A stretch of 64,000 nt of DNA from Erodium maritimum (taxonomy: Eukaryota > Streptophyta > Magnoliopsida > Geraniales > Geraniaceae): positions 67,750,039 through 67,814,038 of the forward strand of contig OY997593.1 of the NCBI GenBank assembly GCA_963921825.1. Reading direction: 5' to 3'. Below the pieces are notes generated by a model. It worked only from the letters and a program-made list of their open reading frames with translations, was not told where the DNA came from and ran no database searches. The translations under genes and the position numbers were made by a program. Below are positions 43,087 to 54,085 of the stretch, piece by piece (the stretch's first letter is position 1; each line of letters opens with the position of its first letter).

Positions 43087-46000
43087 TGTCACGCCCCAAA
43101 TCCGGTTTTGGCCGGACTCGAGACGTGAGCCAAAACAACCGAGATAAAAGTAATAAAACCGTAATAAATTCCTTTACAACTAAAAACGAGACTAAAGTAT
43201 TTCTCAATAATCCAAGAAAAGATGTTAAAACTTGATAAGTGACATAAGGTAAATAAAGTTCAACTATGTGGACCAACACATCTCTAATACAATCCTCCAG
43301 ACATCCGGAAGCTCCCGAGCCTCGAATTTCCCCAAGTCTCAAGTATACCTGTACAAACAATAAATAAACAAATAGGGGTGAGCTTACGCCCAGTAGGGAA
43401 AATCGTAAATGACCTTAGTCTCCAAGTTTAATATTAAAACTGTTTTAATTCGATGTCACAAAAGTATTAAAAAAAACCCTTAGACCAAGGATGTAATAAA
43501 CAAATAAGAACAACAATACCAATAGTGCAATCTCAAGGATAACGATAACTTACCAGAGAATAGATGGAAAGAATTAAAATAAAATGGAAATCCATCACAC
43601 TGGGAACGAGTAAATACTATTAATCAAGAAATGTTATGGAATCCGTTGTAATGAAATAACATCGCTTCTCCAAAGATGACAGTAACTTAAAAGTTCATAA
43701 TAAATACTTTAACGGATCAATAATAGTAACAATGGGAATAATCAATATCTTGCCAACCACTCGCTTTCTCAAGCCTCCGATCCATGGATAGATTCTGGGA
43801 TCACCTCGGTTCCCATATTCCGATCCACCAGAGTATCCATATCATATTAGATTTTCCCTCAGTCCAGAGGAAGCACATGCGTCGGGGCACCGGAAACAAT
43901 CCCAATTGGGCGCTTATCATCGGGATTCCCAGAAATGCCTCCAAAGGACCATATGTCATAGGGGACCAAGTAGTGCACCCACTGGGATGCAGTTCCTTGG
44001 GGTGAAACCATAAGTAATCCTTTCCCCGCAGGGTAAACTATCCAATTGCCCGCAGGCCCAATAACCAATGCCCCGCAGGGTCCAATAACCAAATGCCTGC
44101 AGGCCCAATAACCAATGCCCCGCAGGATCCAATAACCAAAAGAATATCCCGCAGGATCTGCCAATACTCAACTCTCATAATATCCAGTAACCAATGAATA
44201 TCCCGCATGATCTGCCAATACTCAATTCTTATAATATCCAATAACCAATGAATGTCCCGCAGGATCTGCCAATACTCAATTCTTATAATATCCAGTACCC
44301 AATGGATGTCCCGCAGGATCTGCCAATACTCAATTCTTATAATATCCAGTAACCAATACCCTCAGGCTCTAAACTCAGTCATTAACTCACTGTATCTGTC
44401 CAACTCCAACCACCTCATCGGCACCGGATTACCCCCCCCCCCTTCCCCCGGTGTAGTACCAAACCAAGCAAACGAACAGACAAACCAATAAACGAACATA
44501 CATTCAAGAATAAGAATAAAGGAACAAGCATTTCATTCATCTGTCAAGCAACACACATCGGAACACACTTTCATCACAACCCAGACAACCAACACCATTT
44601 CATACTTACCGTACACTTACCTGTCACCAACCATCGGTACATCGATCACCTGATTGTACCCCTTTGGCACAACCAGTCATACTCGATCATCCGTTCAACC
44701 AACAATTATATCAACATAAACACTCAATCAACCAAGTATGCATTCGACCAGTCAATCATCATGTGAACGAACAAATATGCATTCGATAAGACAAGCTAAT
44801 CTAGTTTCATTAGACTCTTAAGTTAACCCGACAACAATCAATCAAGCATGTGAACCTAGCACACAACTAATCCGATAGCTCTTCACAGCCTCTCTACTAG
44901 TCAATCAATTTCCCAAGTATTGAAAGCACACTTCACTAGTTGTCATTGTCCTAAACATGCATACTAGACTCATCCATTTATTAGTAATTGAAATACGATT
45001 ATTCTAGTTATTCGCATCCTATAGGCAATTCTAGGACCTTTCCGATTTTATTATCCTAATCATGCATACTAAGCGTTAAATACGTAATTAAGACTTTCCC
45101 TACCTCGTGTTCTTCCTCTAATACTCTGTTGTCAAGCTCGGTAGCCACAACTCCGTTCTTCACACGGGTTCTGGCGTGATCTTCGTTCTTCTAGCTCGGG
45201 TCCAAGCCCTTGTTCTCGGGCGGAGTCCCAACTAGGTTTGACAATTAAAAAGTCCAGTCAAAATTAATAATTGCCAAGGTCCATTGATTTATCCAAATTT
45301 ATCCTTTAATTTCTCACCTTGAATCGAGTAGATCAATTAAGTAAATCTGATTTTAAAATCATTTTTTTACAGTCGGGTTGACCCGGATCCGAGCCCAGAC
45401 CCGGATCCAGACCCCAGAACCCGGACCTGACCCGGAACCGGTCCAAACCCGACCCGGACCCGAGCCAGATCCGGCTCCATCCCGGATCCAACCTGGGCTC
45501 AAGGCCGATTCCAGCCCAACATCGCCCGGCCCAAGGCCCGCAACCCGGACGGAAACGAGCTCGGCCTGGAACTGAACCGGCAGAGTTCTCCGGCGAGCCA
45601 AAGAAGCTCCGACCGCCGTCCACGGCATCAGGGGCACTAGAAAGAGGCGGAGCGAGGGCGGCGAAGGGCGTGGATCTGGCGAAGGGCGAACTCGCCGGCG
45701 ACGCCCCGACCAGAAACGCTCGAAACGAGCTCGGGGGCTCGCGATTTCAAATGTGGCGAGGTCGGGAGAAGAGGATGAGGGTGAAAAGGGGCTCGAGCCG
45801 TTCGTTTACGCAGCCGGCACCCTCGAATCCAGATCGGAGACGACGACTCGAGGGGGAGAACTCCGGCGACGACGTCTCGCGTCCGATACTGGCGAGGTTC
45901 ACTATGTACCAGGGAGGGAGGGATACAGCGAGGTTACTAGGGTGCGAGAGAGATGGAAGATGGAGGGAGGTTCAAGAATGAGATGAGGGAGCTGAGGGTG

Positions 46001-46283
46001 CGGCGTGAGCTTGACGAAGGGGAAACAGTAGCACACAATAGGGTTGGGTATGGGCTTGGTGCAGTTTGGGCCTGGTCTGAGCGCGACTCAGGTGCGGGCT
46101 TGGCCCGAGTTGTCACGCTGGGCCTGGTCCTCTGACCGGCCCAGTCCAACCCAGAAACTCTTTTTTTTTCTTTTTTTTTTAAACGTACTCGATCCAAATT
46201 TCACCCCGCTTTCCAACCACGTCGTTCCAATCGACCCACCAATAAATAATATTTTTTTTCTTTTAAATTAACCGGTCTTTACA
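43087..46283 (-). mobile_element. Solo LTR, 3.2 kb, opposite orientation
   Basis: Begins TGTCACGCCCCAAATCC and ends GGTCTTTACA on the plus strand, with exact 5-bp duplications CATGT at 43082-43086 and 46284-46288. It is the same family as 38921-41841, read backward. It includes its own minisatellites and, at 45370-45560, the complement of the GGGTCCGG repeat. No coding region. Confidence 0.85.
44035..44370 (-). repeat. Minisatellites in the inverted solo LTR
   Basis: First short units (CCCGCAGGGTCCAATAACCA, about 24 bp) and then four copies of a 54-bp unit with GCAGGATCTGCCAATACTCA and TTATAATATCCAGTAACC. The tandem frames on the minus strand (43859-44241) are artefacts. Confidence 0.85.
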
Positions 46284-46339
46284 CATGTACTCCTCTTTCT
46301 CTTCATGAGAGGTTTAATTTAAAATTACTGATAAAAAAA

Positions 46340-46724
46340 GGGATAAGTCCATAAAACAACTATTGTTCGACTTTCGTTTTCACAATATAACTGTAAACTA
46401 TATTATCGACCATATCACATCGTTGGGTGATTTTTTTTCAAAAACCATAATCTGCCTTAACAATTTTGACGAATCGTTGGTTTTTTTTAGTGTGCCACGC
46501 ACGTGCTTAGGTGGAAAAGCACGTGCGTGACACACCAAATCAATGGATTATGGTTTAGTCGTGCGTGGCACACACAAAAAAACCAACGATTCGTCAAAAT
46601 TGTCACGGAAGATTATGGTTTTTGAAAAAAAATTCACCCAACGATGTGATATGGTCGATAATATAATTTACAGTTATATTGTGAAAACGAAAGTCGAACA
46701 ATAGTTGTTTTGTGGAGTTATCCC
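46340..46724. mobile_element. MITE with about 165-bp inverted arms
   Basis: 385 bp, nearly a perfect palindrome. The left arm (GGGATAAGTCCATAAAACAA...) and the complement of the right arm (GGGATAACTCCACAAAACAA...) agree over some 165 bp with few differences. In the middle lie further inverted GCACGTGC blocks. It sits in the poly(A) tail of the nested retroposon. An 8-bp flank pair (TAAAAAAA, TACAAAAA) may be its target duplication, but A-rich flanks are not reliable. Superfamily not assigned. Confidence 0.85.
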
Positions 46725-46749
46725 TACAAAAAAACTCTCTTTGGCCCTC

Positions 46750-47421
46750 CCTCCTTCCCTATTTATTCCTTTCCCTATAATGTTATTTTATTCGTCTTTA
46801 TGTAGTTCCATTACGTAGAAGCCTCACAATTAAACTCAAATTACAGAATTATTTGCCACTTAGGCACTCATATTTTAGCATATCATGTTTTTTTGTTTCA
46901 TATTAGTTTTTATAGTTTACATGATTTTTACATTTTTACCTTACATTTACGTGCACGATTATTTATGATATCGTCAAAGTTGTCGGAGCACGTTTTCTTA
47001 CAATAAAAAGAGGGCCATTTTCACATTTTTGCCTATGGCCACCATAATTAAAGGATCGGCCATGTACTCCAGTGTCAAGAATCAGAAGCCTATTGAGTGG
47101 TTAATTAGATTGTTAATTGCTACTATTAAAATAAATAAAAAGAATTTTTGAAAACCAATGACATGTTTTTGAAAATTTGAGTGTTAGTGAGGGGTATTTT
47201 GGACTTTTTACCATTTTCCATCCAAAAATGGATGTCAAGTTGACGGCGGGTATGAAAGTGCAACTAAAAATTTCGTTAGGGTAGTGAGTTGCAATAAAGT
47301 TTGGTTAGGGTAGTGAGACAAAACACAATTATTTTTAAGGTAGTAAGGTTTACCCTTAATTTATTATTATGTATAGTAACGATGATAATAAGAGAAAAAA
47401 ACAATGTATCCCGGTAATTAT
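46750..47421. other. Intergenic DNA with a Mutator-like end
   Basis: No gene. At 47181-47355 the complement reads GCCGTCAACTTGACATCCA, then AAAAAGTCCAAAATACCCCTC, which matches the terminal zone of the Mutator-like element at 26401 (GCCGTCAACTTTCCATCC...AAAAAGTCTAAAATGCCCCTC). The partner end was not found, so this is probably one end of a broken element. Confidence 0.45.
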
Positions 47422-48949
47422 TTGCTCATTAGGGCAGCATGCGATTCTCTCTCCGTGCCCAAAGCCCTAGGGCGGCGGCGCCGATTTTGGTGCTGTCCAT
47501 GGGAGTGGCCATGGCTTTTGCCATGGCCATGGCTCTCATGGGGTTGGTGCACCATACCAAACCATGGTGTTCGTTCGGTGATTTCGCGAAGGGGAAGCAA
47601 CAGTGTGCGGTGGTTTTGCGTGCAGCCGGGAGGTGCTCGTTCATCTCAGATCAGGGAGATGGAATGGGGGTAAGTCTCTTGTGCTCGGTGTTGTCGTTGA
47701 ATTCTCTGATTTTCGGGTGGATTTTGGGGCCTCAATCGACGAATTTAGGCTCGATTTTTTGGGGAAAATCGGGTCTGGTTGCCCCACTTCCGACGGCGGC
47801 GCTGTTGGGGTGGTTGGGGGTGCAGTCGGAAGTGGTGGGCGGCGTGACATCTCTCTTTGCCGAAGGGCGAACCGAGACTCCTCCAGGGAGCCTCGTCATG
47901 GCGGTGCCGGTATCGGTGTCGCTTGGTGAGATGCGGTATTCGTGGGGTCGTCCATCGGCGGTGGCGGGTTCGGGTAGGGACCGTGAAGGACCGAGAGGGT
48001 CGGTAGGCCCGGTGACGTTTCTGGCGGTGGGGACATCCTCAGCGTGGTGGAATAAGGCATGGTCGGTCTTGTGTTTGGGGACGACGACGATAACGTTTTC
48101 GTCATTACCTGGTGGACAAGGCGGCACAAGCAGTAGCCTCGAAGGTTAGAGTGGAGGCAGCGGAAGATCCACACCTGGTGTTCGTTTGGTTGTAGAGTGG
48201 GACCGTGTTCTTAGTCGGCAGCATGATTTACCTGTCTATTGTTAGTGCTCGGATAGTTATTGGTCTGATGCAAAGTCTGGGCACTGACTCAGAGGGACCC
48301 GCGGGGCCCAATGGACCACTTCAACCGGCGAGGGGCGTAAAGCACCCTCGCCTCGATCAATGAGGACTTCGAGGTCCAGTGGGGGGTCTGTCGGTAATAC
48401 CGCCTCACTGGACATAGGGTGGCATCGGTTCCACCAAGTACCGGCACAACATTCTCCTACCAGATCGAGAACCAGCAATTATACGTTTCTAAAGGCCCTC
48501 ATTATCATCAGAGGGGGGACGACGTCAGCTAGTTTTTCGGGAGGATGCTTAGTCCACCTGAGCCATCTCAGTCCCTGGTTACAGGACTGCCCAGGCCGTC
48601 ACTCTGGGGCTCCAGCAACTGTTTCGGTGGTTCCAACCACTTACGCAGTAGCCTCTAGGAGCACAACACAGAGTAGATTTGTGCCTTTTCACCTTTCACT
48701 CGGTTTGCTCGCCCAGTGCCATTTGGTCGAAGTATGTTGTATCGGTGTCCATGGTATCCCTGGATGCTACCGCAGATATCCCCTTCAACCGCCCCTATGC
48801 TTTGAGCAACATTTATATTTCTGTTATTGCTTTATGCTCCTTAGCTGGATTCTATCTTGTAAGATGAGTACAGTTATGTGTTCATCACCCTATTTCTTTT
48901 TTCAATAATAATAATATTTGTTCATCTCAAAAAAAAAAAATTGCTCATT
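47422..48949 (+). mobile_element. Retroposon with poly(A) tail and 9-bp target duplication
   Basis: Direct repeats TTGCTCATT at 47422-47430 and 48941-48949. A run of 12 A ends the element at 48940. The interior (about 1.5 kb) has a 236-codon frame (47439-48149) that is GC-rich, with Ala/Met/Gly-rich low complexity and no domain, so I do not call it a gene. The part from 48265 is shared with 33085-33735. No reverse transcriptase, so it is non-autonomous or strongly 5'-shortened. Confidence 0.78.
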
Positions 48950-49450
48950 GTTTTTTTTTATATGGTTGTTAATGTTCGTCAGTGGATGAGAATGTATTTA
49001 CACATATAACACATTTTATATAGATAACATGGAACTAAATAGTAGCATGTTTATATGAAGCCATTTGCAGTAAGAAACTAAAACGACATCATCCATGTGG
49101 TTTTTTAATATGGTTTGGGTGATGTTATTATGTGTTTTGAACGGGCTGGTAAAGCTCATTTTGAAATGCTAGAGAAGAAAGTCGTAAAATGGGGAGAGCT
49201 CCAAATGCTGTGATTTTGTAGTGATTGAAACTTTGTATTCGTGTGATTTTATAGTAATTGAAACTCTATGTGTGACTTTACAGATAATTTATTATTTGAT
49301 TTCGAAGAATATCAACTATTCTTGTTGTGATGTTTTTTATTTTTTATTTTCAAGGTCATTTGAATGCATTGCATGATAAAGTGCACAATATTTTTTTTAA
49401 ATTGTTATGTAACAATAGCGAATAAATTTGATGATCCATTATAGTCCAAT
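48950..49450. other. Intergenic DNA
   Basis: AT-rich; nothing recognised. Confidence 0.5.
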
Positions 49451-49452
49451 TC

Positions 49453-49705
49453 TTTTAGTCGTTGTTGAATATTCATCAACGACTTAATAATCTGGTCGTT
49501 GTTGAATATTCAACAACGACCAATTTGACCGTTCAGTAGTTTCAATCGTTGTTAAATATTCAACATCGACCAAAAAATATGTATTCGCTAATACGAGAAA
49601 AAATGTTTACAACAACGACCAATCATGGGCGACTGACTGTTCGGTCGCTAAATTTCAACAGCGACCAAACTGTTTTGTCGCTGATGAACCATTTTGTAGT
49701 AGCGC
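49453..49705 (+). repeat. CACTA-like terminal region with subterminal inverted repeats
   Basis: Several copies of GTCGTTGTTGAATATTCA and its complement lie here, including a perfect 28-bp palindrome at 49494-49521 (half-site GGTCGTTGTTGAAT). They are followed by GGTCGCTAAATTTC and its complement AAATTTCAACAGCGACC. The stretch ends in TTTTGTAGTAG. The complement of this end, CTACTACAAAA, resembles the CACTACAAAA terminus of plant CACTA (En/Spm) elements, which typically carry such subterminal repeats. The part from 49588 on is repeated in every unit of the array. Confidence 0.55.
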
Positions 49706-50990
49706 GTTCCTCAATTCTAGCGCTTCCAGCTCTCTCCTCAGTTGTTCCTTCTCTTCCTTGAGTTGGTGCACATTCCTCAATTCCAGCTCTTCTCGCCCTC
49801 TCCTTAGTTGTTCTTTCTCTTCCTTGAGTTGGCCTGCCACTAGCTCCCTTACTCTCTCATTGAATTGGTCTGCCACTAGCTCATGGACTCTGCCTTCTAT
49901 TTCTTGAGAGACTTCAACGGAAGAAGCGGTAGTCGAGGAAGACACCATCGACTTCCGTGTTGGGAGGACGACTCTTTTGCCACATCCTGTCTGTTGGCTG
50001 CCCTTCCTCTCTTTGTTCAGCTTCGCAGCTAGTACCTCTGCTTGAACTAGGTCCGAGACGAGGGTAGAGACGTCAGCCGATCGTTGGACTTCCCGGATTA
50101 AAGCAACGATCTTTTTCCGAGCAAAAACAAACAAGAAATTAGACAAATAATGGAAACTCAACCCTAGTTAAATATACTAAACAAAATTTGGTTAGAACCC
50201 TAACAAATAATAAACAAACATCAAGTGCGAAAGCAATTGTTTCATTTACCCCTTTTTGACGGTTGGCCTTCTTCTTCTCGTTTGGCGGGAAGACTTGCTT
50301 GTAGGCTTTCAGGAGCGGCGTCGGGTTGGATGGTTTTTTTTCGCGATCTTCTAGGCGTGGCCTCTTATCGAGCATGACTCGCCTCGTTGCACGGTCTTCA
50401 CTTTTTTCTTCGCATCTACTGCTTGCTTCGACTTGGCCTATCATTTTTTGCAACAAAAAAATACTAATTAATTGAATAATTAGAAAATTTTAAATAAAAA
50501 TTGAATTACTAACATTGTTATTTACCTTGAACTCGGTAGAATCGAAGTGCCGGAAAAGGAACTCCCACTCATCCAGACGACATTCGAACTCGTGCGGAGG
50601 GGGGATATGCGTGGTCTCCTTTTCCTCAATTCTGGCATTGCGAGCTCGGTTGGTTTTGGACTTCCAGTCCTTGAACCGACCGCGACAGTCCTTCTCAATC
50701 CAATCGCATACCGAATCGTCGTTCTGGCTATAGAGGTACATCGACTACAAACAAAACGTGGAGAAATTAGTGAACAAAAGATTTAAAAACCAAAATAAAC
50801 AATGCTTACACGGGAAGATACTTACCTTGAGCCTACTTATTAGTAAACCAAATTGATCCAGTTGTTGAATGTGGTCCCACGTTTCGGCCAACATTCACGA
50901 ATGCGCCCGGATAAGGGACTTGATATCTCGGGTCACTCTCTGATAGTCTATTTCCGGGTGGTCCGACCAACCTCCCTCTGAACCATCTCG
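49655..50990 (-). CDS. Gene remnant in repeat unit 1 (coiled-coil, transposase-like)
   Basis: Four blocks on the minus strand: about 50990-50826, 50744-50526, 50437-50250 and 50111-49655, separated by introns with GT/AG ends (donors GTAAGTATC, GTAAATAAC, GTAAATGAA). The third-to-fourth join keeps phase. The first block has an in-frame stop, and the second-to-third join keeps phase only into a frame that stops early. Block 2 reads WIEKDCRGRFKDWKSKTN and ends ...HFDSTEFK. The in-phase start of block 3 (AKSKQAVDAKKKVK) is like the K-x-x-S-x-x-x-K-x-N-R run of plant Ptta/En-Spm transposase proteins, but the match is weak. Block 4 (open as 168 codons, 49655-50161) is a charged coiled coil with an internal duplication of a 21-residue unit (HQLKEEKEQLRR...ELRN). 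Its last 15 codons run into the CACTA-like terminus. Whether it is expressed is unknown. Confidence 0.45.
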
Positions 50991-51051
50991 GACTCATTCC
51001 GTGAGGCGAGGGCGCTTAGCCCCCTCATGGGCGACAAAACAGTCTGAACCA

Positions 51052-51075
51052 TCTCGTATTTTTTCTAATACGAGA
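51052..51075. repeat. Hairpin at the repeat-unit junction
   Basis: TCTCGTATT and its complement AATACGAGA, separated by TTTTCT, lie exactly across the unit boundary (51064/51065). The same structure recurs at each following boundary but not at the left edge of the array, where only the right half is present. Confidence 0.8.
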
Positions 51076-51131
51076 AAAAATGTTTACAACAACGACCAAT
51101 CATGGGCGACTGACTGTTCGGTCGCTAAATT

Positions 51132-52467
51132 TCAACAGCGACCAAACTGTTTTGTCGCTGATGAACCATTTTGTAGTAGCGCGTTCCTCAATTCTAGCGC
51201 TTCCAGCTCTCTCCTCAGTTGTTCCTTCTCTTCCTTGAGTTGGTGCACATTCCTCAATTCCAGCTCTTCTCGCCCTCTCCTTAGTTGTTCTTTCTCTTCC
51301 TTGAGTTGGCCTGCCACTAGCTCCCTTACTCTCTCATTGAATTGGTCTGCCACTAGCTCATGGACTCTGCCTTCTATTTCTTGAGAGACTTCAACGGAAG
51401 AAGCGGTAGTCGAGGAAGACACCATCGACTTCCGTGTTGGGAGGACGACTCTTTTGCCACATCCTGTCTGTTGGCTGCCCTTCCTCTCTTTGTTCAGCTT
51501 CGCAGCTAGTACCTCTGCTTGAACTAGGTCCGAGACGAGGGTAGAGACGTCAGCCGATCGTTGGACTTCCCGGATTAAAGCAACGATCTTTTTCCGAGCA
51601 AAAACAAACAAGAAATTAGACAAATAATGGAAACTCAACCCTAGTTAAATATACTAAACAAAATTTGGTTAGAACCCTAACAAATAATAAACAAACATCA
51701 AGTGCGAAAGCAATTGTTTCATTTACCCCTTTTTGACGGTTGGCCTTCTTCTTCTCGTTTGGCGGGAAGACTTGCTTGTAGGCTTTCAGGAGCGGCGTCG
51801 GGTTGGATGGTTTTTTTTCGCGATCTTCTAGGCGTGGCCTCTTATCGAGCATGACTCGCCTCGTTGCACGGTCTTCACTTTTTTCTTCGCATCTACTGCT
51901 TGCTTCGACTTGGCCTATCATTTTTTGCAACAAAAAAATACTAATTAATTGAATAATTAGAAAATTTTAAATAAAAATTGAATTACTAACATTGTTATTT
52001 ACCTTGAACTCGGTAGAATCGAAGTGCCGGAAAAGGAACTCCCACTCATCCAGACGACATTCGAACTCGTGCGGAGGGGGGATATGCGTGGTCTCCTTTT
52101 CCTCAATTCTGGCATTGCGAGCTCGGTTGGTTTTGGACTTCCAGTCCTTGAACCGACCGCGACAGTCCTTCTCAATCCAATCGCATACCGAATCGTCGTT
52201 CTGGCTATAGAGGTACATCGACTACAAACAAAACGTGGAGAAATTAGTGAACAAAAGATTTAAAAACCAAAATAAACAATGCTTACACGGGAAGATACTT
52301 ACCTTGAGCCTACTTATTAGTAAACCAAATTGATCCAGTTGTTGAATGTGGTCCCACGTTTCGGCCAACATTCACGAATGCGCCCGGATAAGGGACTTGA
52401 TATCTCGGGTCACTCTCTGATAGTCTATTTCCGGGTGGTCCGACCAACCTCCCTCTGAACCATCTCG
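51132..52467 (-). CDS. Gene remnant in repeat unit 2
   Basis: Same four blocks as unit 1 shifted by 1,477 bp. The long last-block frame is 51132-51638. Confidence 0.4.
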
Positions 52468-52608
52468 GACTCATTCCGTGAGGCGAGGGCGCTTAGCCCC
52501 CTCATGGGCGACAAAACAGTCTGAACCATCTCGTATTTTTTCTAATACGAGAAAAAATGTTTACAACAACGACCAATCATGGGCGACTGACTGTTCGGTC
52601 GCTAAATT

Positions 52609-53944
52609 TCAACAGCGACCAAACTGTTTTGTCGCTGATGAACCATTTTGTAGTAGCGCGTTCCTCAATTCTAGCGCTTCCAGCTCTCTCCTCAGTTGTT
52701 CCTTCTCTTCCTTGAGTTGGTGCACATTCCTCAATTCCAGCTCTTCTCGCCCTCTCCTTAGTTGTTCTTTCTCTTCCTTGAGTTGGCCTGCCACTAGCTC
52801 CCTTACTCTCTCATTGAATTGGTCTGCCACTAGCTCATGGACTCTGCCTTCTATTTCTTGAGAGACTTCAACGGAAGAAGCGGTAGTCGAGGAAGACACC
52901 ATCGACTTCCGTGTTGGGAGGACGACTCTTTTGCCACATCCTGTCTGTTGGCTGCCCTTCCTCTCTTTGTTCAGCTTCGCAGCTAGTACCTCTGCTTGAA
53001 CTAGGTCCGAGACGAGGGTAGAGACGTCAGCCGATCGTTGGACTTCCCGGATTAAAGCAACGATCTTTTTCCGAGCAAAAACAAACAAGAAATTAGACAA
53101 ATAATGGAAACTCAACCCTAGTTAAATATACTAAACAAAATTTGGTTAGAACCCTAACAAATAATAAACAAACATCAAGTGCGAAAGCAATTGTTTCATT
53201 TACCCCTTTTTGACGGTTGGCCTTCTTCTTCTCGTTTGGCGGGAAGACTTGCTTGTAGGCTTTCAGGAGCGGCGTCGGGTTGGATGGTTTTTTTTCGCGA
53301 TCTTCTAGGCGTGGCCTCTTATCGAGCATGACTCGCCTCGTTGCACGGTCTTCACTTTTTTCTTCGCATCTACTGCTTGCTTCGACTTGGCCTATCATTT
53401 TTTGCAACAAAAAAATACTAATTAATTGAATAATTAGAAAATTTTAAATAAAAATTGAATTACTAACATTGTTATTTACCTTGAACTCGGTAGAATCGAA
53501 GTGCCGGAAAAGGAACTCCCACTCATCCAGACGACATTCGAACTCGTGCGGAGGGGGGATATGCGTGGTCTCCTTTTCCTCAATTCTGGCATTGCGAGCT
53601 CGGTTGGTTTTGGACTTCCAGTCCTTGAACCGACCGCGACAGTCCTTCTCAATCCAATCGCATACCGAATCGTCGTTCTGGCTATAGAGGTACATCGACT
53701 ACAAACAAAACGTGGAGAAATTAGTGAACAAAAGATTTAAAAACCAAAATAAACAATGCTTACACGGGAAGATACTTACCTTGAGCCTACTTATTAGTAA
53801 ACCAAATTGATCCAGTTGTTGAATGTGGTCCCACGTTTCGGCCAACATTCACGAATGCGCCCGGATAAGGGACTTGATATCTCGGGTCACTCTCTGATAG
53901 TCTATTTCCGGGTGGTCCGACCAACCTCCCTCTGAACCATCTCG
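52609..53944 (-). CDS. Gene remnant in repeat unit 3
   Basis: Coiled-coil frame 52609-53115; other blocks at 53093-53410 and 53444-53695 in open form. No difference seen from unit 1. Confidence 0.4.
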
Positions 53945-54085
53945 GACTCATTCCGTGAGGCGAGGGCGCTTAGCCCCCTCATGGGCGACAAAACAGTCTG
54001 AACCATCTCGTATTTTTTCTAATACGAGAAAAAATGTTTACAACAACGACCAATCATGGGCGACTGACTGTTCGGTCGCTAAATT

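Larger units (their letters stand above)
38242..46749 (+). mobile_element. Retroposon carrying two solo LTRs and a MITE (nested insertions)
   Basis: Exact 17-bp direct repeats AACTCTCTTTGGCCCTC at 38242-38258 and 46733-46749 bound the whole block. A tail of A (46333-46339, resumed at 46728-46732 after a MITE) comes just before the right repeat, as expected for LINE-type insertion. Removing the two solo LTRs (38921-41841, 43087-46283), the MITE (46340-46724) and their target duplications leaves about 1.95 kb of retroposon. That remnant shares a segment with 30530-30790 and has no recognisable RT. Its middle (41847-42005) is a GGGTCTGG/GGCCTGGG simple repeat. The open frames at 38413-38757, 41802-42440 and 42826-43128 look like chance frames. 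Confidence 0.82.

Noticed and set aside
47181-47355. Second complete Mutator-like element
   Set aside because: One end resembles the terminus of the 26401 element but no matching opposite end or 9-bp duplication was found.
47439-48149. 236-codon frame as a protein gene
   Set aside because: Low-complexity, GC-rich, no domain, and it lies wholly inside a retroposon with poly(A) and target duplication.
51001-51384. Plus-strand 127-codon frame and the 72- and 79-codon frames repeated in every unit
   Set aside because: They are complementary-strand shadows of the coiled-coil and transposase-like exons. The minus strand has the splice sites and the heptad pattern.
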